A stretch of DNA of 46,859 nucleotides from the NCBI GenBank assembly GCA_964517765.1, contig CAZFEN010000009.1, positions 1 through 46,859 on the forward strand, in the 5' to 3' direction. How positions within the stretch are numbered: position 1 is the first letter of the stretch; each line of letters starts with the position of its first letter. The stretch comes from Hydromicrobium sp964517765. GTDB taxonomy: Bacteria; Actinomycetota; Humimicrobiia; Humimicrobiales; Humimicrobiaceae. The position numbers were made by a program, and so were the translations under genes. Under the pieces are notes generated by a model, which worked only from the letters and a program-made list of their open reading frames with translations, ran no database searches and was not told where the DNA came from. Below, piece by piece: positions 1 to 7,329 of the stretch.

Positions 1-60
1 AATACTCTATAGATAAGGACAGGTAATTTGAAGGAATAAAGACTCTAGTGTCATGTTAAC

Positions 61-250
61 CTTAAATTGTTGAAGATCACGAAAAGAAGAACAAAGAGTG
101 ACTGGCCTTATTTTCTTTAAAGAAATTGCTACAAAGTATGAAAACGCTATAAAAATAACACTGGTGATGGATAATCTGAACACGCATACCCCCGAATCGC
201 TCTATGAGACTTTTAAGCCAGACAGGGCAAAAGCGTTTTTTAATCACTAA
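61..250 (+). pseudogene. IS630-family transposase remnant, frameshifted and truncated
   Basis: Reading 61-117 in frame 1 gives a segment ending ITKRRTKSDWPYFL, then a stop. Dropping one T in the run near 114-118 continues in another frame to KEIATKYENAIKITLVMDN and LNTHTPESLYE, ending at a stop at 248-250. VMDNLNTHTP is the conserved block around the second catalytic Asp of IS630/Tc1-type DDE transposases. The usual continuation (HYTPKH.SWLN) is missing because the sequence passes into the 3' end of the neighbouring diaphorase gene near 236-250. No inverted repeat or TA target site can be identified inside the window. What is seen is the motif and the frameshift; the IS630 assignment comes from knowledge of the family. 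This is a dead fragment. Confidence 0.75.
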
Positions 251-857
251 TCTGCTGAATTCTTTCCATTCCATAATTGGAAGGAAATACGCCGGTTGGA
301 CATATATCCATACATTCCATACATTTTTCGCAATATTTGAAATAGGAAGATTCGGGGATAAAAATAACCTTTTTATCTATTCCTCTTCCTACAAAACCCA
401 CGGCATTGTATCCCTTGACTTCTCTGCAGTACCTTACGCAGAGTCCGCAAAGAATACAGTAATTATTCTCCTTTTTAAATCTGGACCTGGTTAATTTATA
501 TTTCTTTGCAAGCTTCTTTATCTCAGGATTAAAAGGAAATAATGCAAGGTATAATTCCACCAGATTCTTTCTGATTTTTTCTACACCGGGACTCTCAGTT
601 TTGACCACGAGGCCTTCTTCCGCCGGGTAGGCACAGGATGCGACTATTTTCGACCTGCCCTTTTTCTCTATTTCAACAAGACACAATCTGCAGGCGCCAT
701 GGGGTTTTACCTTTTCGTTATAGCATAAAGTGGGAATATGAATCCCTATCTTTTTTGCAGCTTGAAGTATGGTATCACCATCATTTATTTCAACATTTTT
801 ATCATCTATCGTTAGACTGATTTTTTTTCTATTAGTATCCTCTTTTTTATCATTCAT
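240..857 (-). CDS. HoxU/NuoG-N-terminal-like Fe-S subunit of NAD-linked diaphorase
   Basis: A 205-residue iron-sulfur protein. Residues about 11-90 form a [2Fe-2S] plant-type ferredoxin fold with the four Cys in CYNEKVKPHGACRLC and ASC. Residues about 130-195 hold two [4Fe-4S] clusters, YCILCGLCVRYC and YCEKCMECMDICP. The protein stops after these, with no H-cluster domain as in HydA/HndD and no molybdopterin domain as in NuoG, so it best fits the short HoxU type that wires an NADH/flavin subunit to a catalytic partner. It is the last gene of the E-F-U operon; the ATG at 857 has a GGGAG ribosome site about 8 bases upstream. No hydrogenase or dehydrogenase catalytic gene follows: a dead transposase fragment abuts its stop. 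A truncated NuoG/HydA is an alternative. Confidence 0.8.
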   Translation of the reverse strand: MNDKKEDTNRKKISLTIDDKNVEINDGDTILQAAKKIGIHIPTLCYNEKVKPHGACRLCLVEIEKKGRSKIVASCAYPAEEGLVVKTESPGVEKIRKNLVELYLALFPFNPEIKKLAKKYKLTRSRFKKENNYCILCGLCVRYCREVKGYNAVGFVGRGIDKKVIFIPESSYFKYCEKCMECMDICPTGVFPSNYGMERIQQISD

Positions 858-918
858 AGTTATTTCTCCCGATCTTTAAATTCTCTTTATCTTTTATAAT
901 CAGTTTTAAGTCTTTAAT

Positions 919-2832
919 CTATAACTCTTTTTCCCCCTGCCCCGCTCCTTCTTTGACAAGGCCGGTTTTCTTTTCAATGGCACTGTATTTTTCCGGACAG
1001 ACCTCTATGCAGGATCCGCATTTAATACATATTTCGGTATCTATAACATGCGGTTTTTTGCTTTCACCTTTTATAGCATCAACGGGACATATTTTTACAC
1101 AGCTCCCGCAGCCTGCACACTTATTCTTATCAATAACATAAGTTATCAATTGACTGCACATTTTTGCGGGACACATACTATAATAAATATGAGCTTCATA
1201 TTCCTCTTTAAAATATTTTAAGGTGGTAAGGACAATATTTGGTGCAGTGGTACCCAGAGCGCACAGGGAAGCTTCTTTAAGCAGCATCGATAAATCTTCC
1301 AGAAGCACCAAATCTTCCTCTCTGCCTTTGCCTACCATTATTCTCTCATAAATATAAAGCATCTGCCTTAAGCCTTCTCTGCAGGGAACACACTTTCCGC
1401 AGGATTCATCGGCTAAAAACTTAAGGAAATAATGAGCTACATTTACCATACAGGAAGATTCATCCATGACCACCATGCCCCCGGAACCCATCATCGATCC
1501 AGCTTTGTTCAATTCATCAAAGTCTACCGGAAGGTCGAGCAGTTCTTCCGGAATTACTCCGCCTGAAGGACCTCCGGTCTGCACAGCTTTAAATTTTTTA
1601 CCATCCTTAATCCCACCGCCGATTTTAAATATAATATCTCTCAGGCTTATTCCCATCGGGACCTCAACGAGTCCGGTGTTCTTAACTTTACCGACCAGTG
1701 AAAAGATTTTTGTTCCGGTGCTGGTTTTAGTTCCCATGCTCCTGAACCAGTCTGCACCGTTTCTTATAATCAACGGAACATTTGCGAAAGTCTCAACATT
1801 ATTCAAATTGGTCGGCTTGCCCAGGAGACCGCTTACGGAGGTATGTATATATTTCAATCTGGGTTCACCAACACTTCCTTCAATTGCAGTGGTAAGGGCA
1901 CTTGATTCCCCCGATACATAAGATCCTGCTCCTTTATGGACCTTGATATCGAAATCAAATCCGGAACCTAAAATATTTTTACCGATAAGTCCATACTCCC
2001 TTGCCTGATCTATGGCAATATTCAGATTCTCTACTGTTATCGGGTACTCCTGTCTGACATAAACAAATCCCATGTTGGAACCAATGGCATACGCTCCTAT
2101 CATTAAACCTTCGAGAACGCTGTGAGGATTCCCCTCCAGTATTCCTCTATCCATGTATGCACCCGGATCGCCTTCATCAGCGTTAACGATTATGTATTTG
2201 GGTTCACTTTTTGCGTTCCTGGTAGTTTCCCATTTTACACCGGTCGGAAAACCGCCTCCCCCACGTCCCCTGAGCCCTGATTTTTTCACTTCTTCTATGA
2301 CCTCTTCCGGACTCATCTCCCCGAGAGCTCTGGCAAGAGATTGATATCCACCACTCATGATGTAATCATCTATGCTTTTTGAATCTATTTTTAAATGGCT
2401 ATTCAGAAGAATCCTTTTCTGAAATTTATAAAATGGAATATCGGATTCCTTGATTATTGGATTTCCCTTGTCATCCTTATAAAGAAGCCTTTCAACCACT
2501 TCACCTTTTAAAGCTTTACTGAATATCTCGGGAATATCCTCTTTCTTTACTTTCAAATAACAAATATCTTTCGGATATACAATTACGATTGGTCCCATTT
2601 CACAATATCCGTGACAGCCAGTCCTGCGGATAATGATCCTGTCTTTTTCTTTTATATTATTCTTTTTAATCTCTTCAAGAATTGCAGAATATAGATCCTC
2701 AGAATTATAAGCCTTACATCCGGGTCCGCTGCATATGGAAAAAATTAAATCGGCGTTATCCGATTGCTCCTGAAGTCTTTTTGCTTTTTTTTGTAGATCC
2801 TGGAGAGAATTTATTTTATTATTAACCGTCAT
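919..2832 (-). CDS. NADH-binding flavoprotein subunit, NuoF/HoxF/HndC type
   Basis: A protein of about 637 residues that takes electrons from NAD(P)H onto FMN and then Fe-S clusters. The N-terminal 120 residues are a thioredoxin-like [2Fe-2S] domain (CSGPGCKAYNS, then TGCHGYCEMGP). The 51-kDa core carries the FMN/NADH loops GLRGRGGGGFPTGVKWE, NADEGDPGAYMDR and GAGSYVSGES, followed by the [4Fe-4S] motif ESCGKCVPCREG. The C-terminus adds a two-cluster ferredoxin (CAGCGSCVKICP and CIKCGSCIEVCP). This long architecture is the one in NADP-reducing and bifurcating hydrogenases (HndC/HydB). The ATG at 2832 is chosen because an AGGAG sits about 9 bases upstream; a TTG at 2838 is too close to it. It lies 23 bases downstream of the Fur-NuoE fusion and 61 bases before the HoxU-like gene, so the three are probably one operon. 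Confidence 0.92.
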   Translation of the reverse strand: MTVNNKINSLQDLQKKAKRLQEQSDNADLIFSICSGPGCKAYNSEDLYSAILEEIKKNNIKEKDRIIIRRTGCHGYCEMGPIVIVYPKDICYLKVKKEDIPEIFSKALKGEVVERLLYKDDKGNPIIKESDIPFYKFQKRILLNSHLKIDSKSIDDYIMSGGYQSLARALGEMSPEEVIEEVKKSGLRGRGGGGFPTGVKWETTRNAKSEPKYIIVNADEGDPGAYMDRGILEGNPHSVLEGLMIGAYAIGSNMGFVYVRQEYPITVENLNIAIDQAREYGLIGKNILGSGFDFDIKVHKGAGSYVSGESSALTTAIEGSVGEPRLKYIHTSVSGLLGKPTNLNNVETFANVPLIIRNGADWFRSMGTKTSTGTKIFSLVGKVKNTGLVEVPMGISLRDIIFKIGGGIKDGKKFKAVQTGGPSGGVIPEELLDLPVDFDELNKAGSMMGSGGMVVMDESSCMVNVAHYFLKFLADESCGKCVPCREGLRQMLYIYERIMVGKGREEDLVLLEDLSMLLKEASLCALGTTAPNIVLTTLKYFKEEYEAHIYYSMCPAKMCSQLITYVIDKNKCAGCGSCVKICPVDAIKGESKKPHVIDTEICIKCGSCIEVCPEKYSAIEKKTGLVKEGAGQGEKEL

Positions 2833-2855
2833 TTTCAAACACTCCTCTATAAATA

Positions 2856-3833
2856 TTAACTTAATTGCTTTAATATTTTTTTCAATTGGCCGGTCGAGGG
2901 ATTACTGTAATATTTATTACCGATCATGACCACCGGCCCCAGCGCACAGCATCCCAGACAATTTACGGTTTTAAGAGTAAACCGGAAGTCACCTGTCGTA
3001 TCTCCGGGTTTTACTCCCAGGACATTGGTGATTCTCTGAAGCAAGTTCATCGCACCCCTGACATGACAGGCGGTACCAACACAGGCAACAATAGAATATT
3101 TTCCCTGCGGCTCCAGATTAAAATATTTGTAAAAAGTGGTGATCCCATAGATATTTGTAAGAGGAATATCCAGCTTCTTGCCGATATAAAGCAGGATATG
3201 CCTGGGTAACCAGTTATACTCATTTTGAATATCTAGAAGTATCTGTATCAAATTACCCTTTTCATGGTTATGACGATCCATTATTTTATCTACTTTTCCA
3301 AAATCTTCCATTGCTTCTTCCAACACTGACTCCTTTTCTCTTTTTATTTTATTCAAATCACCGAGCCACTCGGTCAGCTGGTTTTGAATTGTATCTATTC
3401 TTTTTATATCTTCGAAATTATCCGAAGTGCTTTTATTAATTGTGCCTGACTTACGATAGATATTGGTCTTTAACCTGTCTCCGGTGCCTATTTTTATTTT
3501 ATTTTTATCTGAACCATATTGTTCCGATTTTGAAGTGGAATCTTTTAGAATTCCGTTTCTATTATCTTTTATAGTATATTTTGCCCTGTCGTCTCCATAA
3601 CCGGCTCGTATTATCAATCCTTCCTTTTCCAGAAGCTTTAAAGTACGGTAAATTGTCGCCAGTCCTATTCCCGGCTGTTTTTTGCGGGCAAGAAAAAATA
3701 ACTCATCTGCATTCAACGCTTTTGAGCTCTTTAATAAAATATCCAGAATAAGCATTCTGGTTCCGGTAATCCTGAATCCACTTTCTTTTATTTTCTGTTT
3801 ATAAGCTTCGATATTTCTTTTATTACTTTCCAT
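2856..3833 (-). CDS. Fusion: Fur-type winged helix plus NuoE/HoxE [2Fe-2S] subunit
   Basis: One uninterrupted 325-residue frame joins two families. Residues about 12-88 are the DNA-binding half of a Fur-family regulator: helix SGFRITGTRMLILDILL, recognition helix GLATIYRTLKLLEKEGLI, wing ending GDDRAKYTI. The Fur dimerisation and metal-binding half, with its HHHH/CxxC motifs, is absent. Residues about 89-170 are a polar, charged linker. Residues about 175-325 are a NuoE/HoxE thioredoxin-like domain with the four cluster ligands C251, C256 (CVGTAC) and C292, C296 (CLGCC). It is first in the diaphorase operon, where a plain HoxE/HndA is expected. A near-consensus Fur box lies 28-57 bases upstream of the start. 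The domains are seen directly; that the protein senses redox state and regulates its own operon is inference. Confidence 0.9.
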   Translation of the reverse strand: MESNKRNIEAYKQKIKESGFRITGTRMLILDILLKSSKALNADELFFLARKKQPGIGLATIYRTLKLLEKEGLIIRAGYGDDRAKYTIKDNRNGILKDSTSKSEQYGSDKNKIKIGTGDRLKTNIYRKSGTINKSTSDNFEDIKRIDTIQNQLTEWLGDLNKIKREKESVLEEAMEDFGKVDKIMDRHNHEKGNLIQILLDIQNEYNWLPRHILLYIGKKLDIPLTNIYGITTFYKYFNLEPQGKYSIVACVGTACHVRGAMNLLQRITNVLGVKPGDTTGDFRFTLKTVNCLGCCALGPVVMIGNKYYSNPSTGQLKKILKQLS

Positions 3834-3860
3834 CTGCGGATTCCGAGTGTTATTCTTATT

Positions 3861-3890
3861 TAATGATAATGATAATGATAATCGATTATT
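3861..3890 (-). promoter_or_regulatory. Candidate Fur box upstream of the Fur-NuoE operon
   Basis: On the plus strand, 3861-3890 contains three GATAAT hexamers in tandem at 3865, 3871 and 3877, overlapping a TAATCGATTA palindrome at 3880-3889. The Fur consensus is GATAATGATAATCATTATC; the match here is exact over its first 13 bases, followed by one extra G and then ATTAT. The site lies 28-57 bases before the first codon of the operon, where it would overlap the promoter. A simple AT-rich repeat is the alternative explanation. Confidence 0.6.
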
Positions 3891-4066
3891 TAAAGATTAT
3901 ACTCCGGGGACCGGTCCTGTCAATAAATACGCATGATGGTCCCATTCGGTAAGATAAAAGTATTACATGAAGTAAAAATCTTCTTTCTACTACGAAAATT
4001 TATTGGTTTAAAAGTTATAATGATTAAAAAGGTTTAAAGGATATTGAAAGAGAATTCAGAAATTTT

Positions 4067-4861
4067 TTAATGTATCACTACTTTTACTCTCAGTGGGAGA
4101 GTCTCATAAAGCCATTTCGCATCTTCAAATTCCAGTCTTATACATCCATGGCTGGCAGGGATGCCTAGTTTATCATATTCCTCTTGAATAATTTCATTAT
4201 TCTCGTCAAAGGGTATACTGTGAAAGAGATAGTTATAATAAAACCTTATCCAGTAATAAGCTCCCATCTTATACTTATCATTCCAAAACCAATAACCCTT
4301 TTCAGTAGTGGTAAATTCTCCTAAAGGTGTGGATTTTTCTGCAGTTCCTCCGGAGCATTTCATCGTTTTTATCAGGTTATCTTTATAGTATACAAAGACT
4401 TTTTGCACCGAGAGATTCACATCGATTCTAAAATTATCACTGCTGCTATAATCTATTTCTTCATCACCGTTTTCTTCCGAATTTTCTTCTTCGTTTTGTA
4501 TTTCTCCACCGTCAGTCTGCCCCTCTTCTTCTGCACTTTCCTCACCAGTAACATCTTCCTCTATTACTTCATCAACAAGGGCTTCTGAATCACCGTATAT
4601 GATATTCTCATTAACTTCATCATCCACTAGATCCCCGCTATCAGAATTTTCTGAACCGGTTTCATCCGAATCATTATCTGAATTATTATTATTTATCATA
4701 GTATTATTTAAATCATCGTTTTCTGTGATTTCCACTGATCCTTCCGGAGTTTCGGAATAATCCTTACATGAAACAAGCATCATACCTGCAAAAATACAGA
4801 TAAAGAAAATATATATTACGGTCAATGTTTTACTGCGGCACTTTTTTAAAAAACCTCTCAA
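4067..4861 (-). CDS. Lipoprotein L,D-transpeptidase (YkuD domain)
   Basis: A cell-wall cross-linking enzyme of the YkuD family, probably lipid-anchored. The C-terminal about 125 residues hold the fold, with the active-site signature SHGCIRL preceded by FHSIPFD. The N-terminus has Lys/Arg residues, a hydrophobic stretch (TVIYIFFICIFAGMM) and the lipobox LVSC. Between anchor and catalytic domain is a linker of about 110 residues dominated by Glu, Asp, Asn and Ser, likely a flexible spacer to reach peptidoglycan. The open frame extends to a TTG at 4993, but that would put about 40 extra residues before the signal and has no ribosome site. The TTG at 4861 gives an ordinary lipoprotein signal, with a GG-rich stretch upstream. 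The start is therefore uncertain. The gene is transcribed divergently from parA. Confidence 0.85.
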   Translation of the reverse strand: MRGFLKKCRSKTLTVIYIFFICIFAGMMLVSCKDYSETPEGSVEITENDDLNNTMINNNNSDNDSDETGSENSDSGDLVDDEVNENIIYGDSEALVDEVIEEDVTGEESAEEEGQTDGGEIQNEEENSEENGDEEIDYSSSDNFRIDVNLSVQKVFVYYKDNLIKTMKCSGGTAEKSTPLGEFTTTEKGYWFWNDKYKMGAYYWIRFYYNYLFHSIPFDENNEIIQEEYDKLGIPASHGCIRLEFEDAKWLYETLPLRVKVVIH

Positions 4862-5008
4862 CCGTTCCACCACCAATTTATTTAATAAATAAATTCTTTT
4901 ATCATCATTATAATAATTGTAGGATTTTATAAAAGAAAAATTTAAAATAGAACTTTTTAGTTTTTTAAATTTTATGGCATATTTATTATACAATTATAAA
5001 AAATTTGT

Positions 5009-5037
5009 TATAATTCAATATATTCGAAAACGAATAT
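5009..5037 (+). promoter_or_regulatory. parA promoter with inverted repeat
   Basis: A TATAAT lies at 5009-5014, followed by the perfect inverted repeat ATATTCG-AAAA-CGAATAT at 5020-5037, where transcription would start. The parA GTG start is at 5062, with an AAAGG ribosome site at 5052-5056. The repeat is a plausible operator for the parA promoter or the divergent transpeptidase promoter. Binding by ParA or any other protein is not shown. Confidence 0.45.
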
Positions 5038-5061
5038 CAAGCTAAATAACCAAAGGTTATA

Positions 5062-5997
5062 GTGGCAGAAAATAAACCGGAGAAAACCGCTAATTTACTT
5101 GGCAGAGTTATTTCAATTGTAAACCAAAAAGGCGGTGTGGGGAAAAGCACAACCGCAATAAATCTATCCACTTATCTAAGTCACTCAGGTTACAGGACCC
5201 TCCTTATCGATCTGGATCCCCAGGGGAATTCTACAACAGGATTGGGCATCTACATAAATAATAACAACGACTCGATTTATGATGTCCTTATCAATAACCT
5301 TGATCCAGGCAAGATCATAAGATCCACTCAACACGAATATCTGGATATCTTACCGTCTTCGACAAAACTCGCCGGTGCCGAGATAGAATTAGTATCGGGT
5401 TTTAAAAGAGAATACAGGTTAAAAAAAGCAATCGATAGTATTGTAGATCTTTATGATTATATAGTCATAGACTGTTTGCCCGCTCTTGGGCTCCTGACTC
5501 TGAACGCACTTGCAGCTTCAAGGGAAGTCGTGATCCCGCTTCAATGCGAATATTATGCACTTGAAGGAATTGCAAGACTTGTAGACATTATAAATCTGGT
5601 CAAGAAAAATCTGAATCCTGAACTGGAAATATCGGGAATAGTATTGACCATGTACAGCAAGACCAGGCTGGCAAACCAATCAATCAAAAAAATCAATCAA
5701 TATTTTAATAAAAAAGTTTTTAAGACCGTTATTCCAAGAAACGTAAGACTGGCAGAAGCTCCAAGTTATGGAAAGTCTATCCTGACCTATGATCCCAGAT
5801 GTCCGGGAGCGGCAGCATATGGCAATCTGGCAAAGGAAATAATAAATAATAATAATAATAATAATAAAAATAAAAATAAAAAAAATCGTAATATTGATAC
5901 AGGTTCCATACCCCGGAGAATCAAAAATTTCTGGGACAGCGGCGAGTCGCCCCGTCATGCAGTAAAAAAGAGAAAATACTCTCACCAGAGTGTATAA
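5062..5997 (+). CDS. parA: ParA/Soj-type chromosome-partitioning ATPase
   Basis: A 311-residue deviant-Walker ATPase of the ParA/Soj/MinD group, which binds DNA non-specifically and drives chromosome segregation. The Walker A is KGGVGKST (about residues 22-29); LLIDLDPQGN and YIVIDCLPALGLL are the other nucleotide-binding blocks, and MYSKTRLA, ETVIPRNVRLAEAPS-like and GKSI are typical Soj regions. It starts with GTG. The last about 45 residues are unusual: an Asn/Lys low-complexity run coded by an AAT microsatellite, then a basic tail (RRIKNFW, AVKKRKYSHQS) that could bind DNA. No parB is visible, but a sequencing gap begins 20 bases after the stop. The tail may vary between strains because the repeat can slip. 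Confidence 0.92.
   Translation: MAENKPEKTANLLGRVISIVNQKGGVGKSTTAINLSTYLSHSGYRTLLIDLDPQGNSTTGLGIYINNNNDSIYDVLINNLDPGKIIRSTQHEYLDILPSSTKLAGAEIELVSGFKREYRLKKAIDSIVDLYDYIVIDCLPALGLLTLNALAASREVVIPLQCEYYALEGIARLVDIINLVKKNLNPELEISGIVLTMYSKTRLANQSIKKINQYFNKKVFKTVIPRNVRLAEAPSYGKSILTYDPRCPGAAAYGNLAKEIINNNNNNNKNKNKKNRNIDTGSIPRRIKNFWDSGESPRHAVKKRKYSHQSV
5837..5886 (+). repeat. AAT microsatellite inside parA
   Basis: Fifty consecutive A/T bases, including seven perfect AAT units at 5845-5865 and then AAAAT units. In the parA frame they encode an Asn run followed by Asn/Lys. Gain or loss of a triplet keeps the frame, so length polymorphism would only change the linker. Confidence 0.9.
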
Positions 5998-6017
5998 TTA
6001 TCATAAGGATAATCATC

Positions 6018-6117
6018 NNNNNNNNNNNNNNNNNNNNNNNNNNNNNNNNNNNNNNNNNNNNNNNNNNNNNNNNNNNNNNNNNNNNNNNNNNNNNNNNNNN
6101 NNNNNNNNNNNNNNNNN
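6018..6117. other. Assembly gap (100 N) with a repeated 9-mer on both sides
   Basis: Exactly 100 N, a placeholder length. ATAATCATC ends the left flank (6009-6017) and also begins the right flank (6118-6126). The two contigs may therefore simply overlap, or the gap may hold a repeat. A parB-sized gene cannot be excluded. Confidence 0.95.
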
Positions 6118-6170
6118 ATAATCATCAAAGCATCTAATTATGCAAATTTAACAGTCAAGAGAGAGACTTT

Positions 6171-7217
6171 ATGAATCTGGAAAAAATAGAATATTTGCTG
6201 GTTAATGAACCGCCTTTCAGGCTGAAGCAGGTTGAAAAAGCTCTCTATAAGGATTTCATAGACAGCTGGAACGATGTCACGGTTTTACCCGTCGAACTCA
6301 GGGGAAAATTAGAAAAAGAAGTTCCTATTACTTTCGATTTTAATACAGCTGCTTCTCTAAAAGGCAATTCAATAAAAGTAATTATGAAACTGCCGGATGG
6401 GCCCAATGTCGAATCCGTTTTGATGGAACATACGGGAGGAAGGAACACAGTTTGTGTATCATCACAGGTAGGCTGCCCTTTAAATTGTATATTCTGCAAA
6501 ACAGGAAAAATCGGTTATATCAGAAATTTAAATCACTATGAAATTGTTGAACAGGTATTATTTTTTTCATATTATCTAAAAAAAGTTACCGGGCCCGTAA
6601 AAAAGGAGAAATCTGTAAAGATCCGTGAAAGTGTAAAAAATGTTGTCTTTATGGGTATGGGGGAACCATTTCTAAACTACGATAATGTGATTGGAGCCAT
6701 AAGATTCTTAAATGATAAGAATAAATTCAATATAGGGGCGCGCCACATTTCCGTATCCACCGCAGGGATTCCGGAAAAAATTAAAAAATTTTCATACGAG
6801 AATTTACAGGCCAATCTGGCGGTTTCATTAAACTCACCAAACGATAAAATCCGACAAAAAATAATGCCCATCGCACAGAAATATCCGGTAAAAGAAATCA
6901 TCGATGCAGTAAAATTCTATATTGAAAGAACCAACAGAAAAGTCATGTTCGAATATATAATGATAAAAGATTTGAACGATTCGGATGCCCTGGCCGAACA
7001 GCTTATAAAACTGCTGGGCGGCCTTTTATGTTTTGTAAATCTAATTCCCTATAATGGTAATGGTTGTGATCTCAAACCTACCACCAGAATAAGAATAAAT
7101 AGATTCAGAAACATTCTTGAAAATGGCGGCATAACCGTAACGCAGCGATTCAGGTTCGGAGATGATATTAACGCTGCATGCGGCCAGCTGGCTTACAAAA
7201 AATATAAAAATTTTTAA
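6171..7217 (+). CDS. rlmN: 23S rRNA (and tRNA) adenine-C2 methyltransferase, RlmN/Cfr family
   Basis: A 348-residue radical-SAM enzyme that methylates C2 of A2503 in 23S rRNA. The [4Fe-4S] motif CPLNCIFC gives C102, C106 and C109. The methyl-carrying Cys near the C-terminus is C337 in GDDINAACGQL. Family landmarks VVFMGMGEP, ISVSTAGI and NLAVSLNSPND are present. Between the cluster region and the GMGEP block is a short Lys-rich insertion (about residues 140-158) not usual in the family. The length is that of RlmN; Cfr (A2503-C8) is very similar, but nothing here points to it. The ATG at 6171 follows GAGAGAG. The gene stands alone after the assembly gap. Confidence 0.93.
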   Translation: MNLEKIEYLLVNEPPFRLKQVEKALYKDFIDSWNDVTVLPVELRGKLEKEVPITFDFNTAASLKGNSIKVIMKLPDGPNVESVLMEHTGGRNTVCVSSQVGCPLNCIFCKTGKIGYIRNLNHYEIVEQVLFFSYYLKKVTGPVKKEKSVKIRESVKNVVFMGMGEPFLNYDNVIGAIRFLNDKNKFNIGARHISVSTAGIPEKIKKFSYENLQANLAVSLNSPNDKIRQKIMPIAQKYPVKEIIDAVKFYIERTNRKVMFEYIMIKDLNDSDALAEQLIKLLGGLLCFVNLIPYNGNGCDLKPTTRIRINRFRNILENGGITVTQRFRFGDDINAACGQLAYKKYKNF

Positions 7218-7238
7218 ATAAAAAAATAACTTGAATTT

Positions 7239-7267
7239 TTGACTATAATCTATAAATATTACATTAT
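7239..7267 (+). promoter_or_regulatory. Candidate sigma-A promoter for the first ABC exporter
   Basis: TTGACT at 7239-7244, a 17-base spacer, then CATTAT at 7262-7267. It lies about 60 bases before the ATG at 7330, which has an AGGGGGA ribosome site. The match is by eye only. Confidence 0.4.
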
Positions 7268-7329
7268 ATTGAATATTATCTTGATAACATCAAAGTTTAG
7301 AGTCATTACTTGTAAGTAAGGGGGACAGT

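Noticed and set aside
77..274. 65-residue minus-strand frame at the left edge
   Set aside because: It runs antisense through the transposase remnant and into the HoxU end; no motif or ribosome site.
1466..1921. 151-residue plus-strand open frame opposite the NuoF-like gene
   Set aside because: It is an antisense shadow; the minus strand has all NuoF motifs in one frame and the plus-strand product has no family features or ribosome site.
3908..3917. 10-base palindrome GGACCGGTCC near the Fur box
   Set aside because: Short, with no T-run or promoter relation; too little to call a site.
5837..5886. AAT repeat considered as a CRISPR or origin-type repeat
   Set aside because: It is a simple triplet run within parA without spacers or cas genes; no CRISPR array was seen anywhere in the window.
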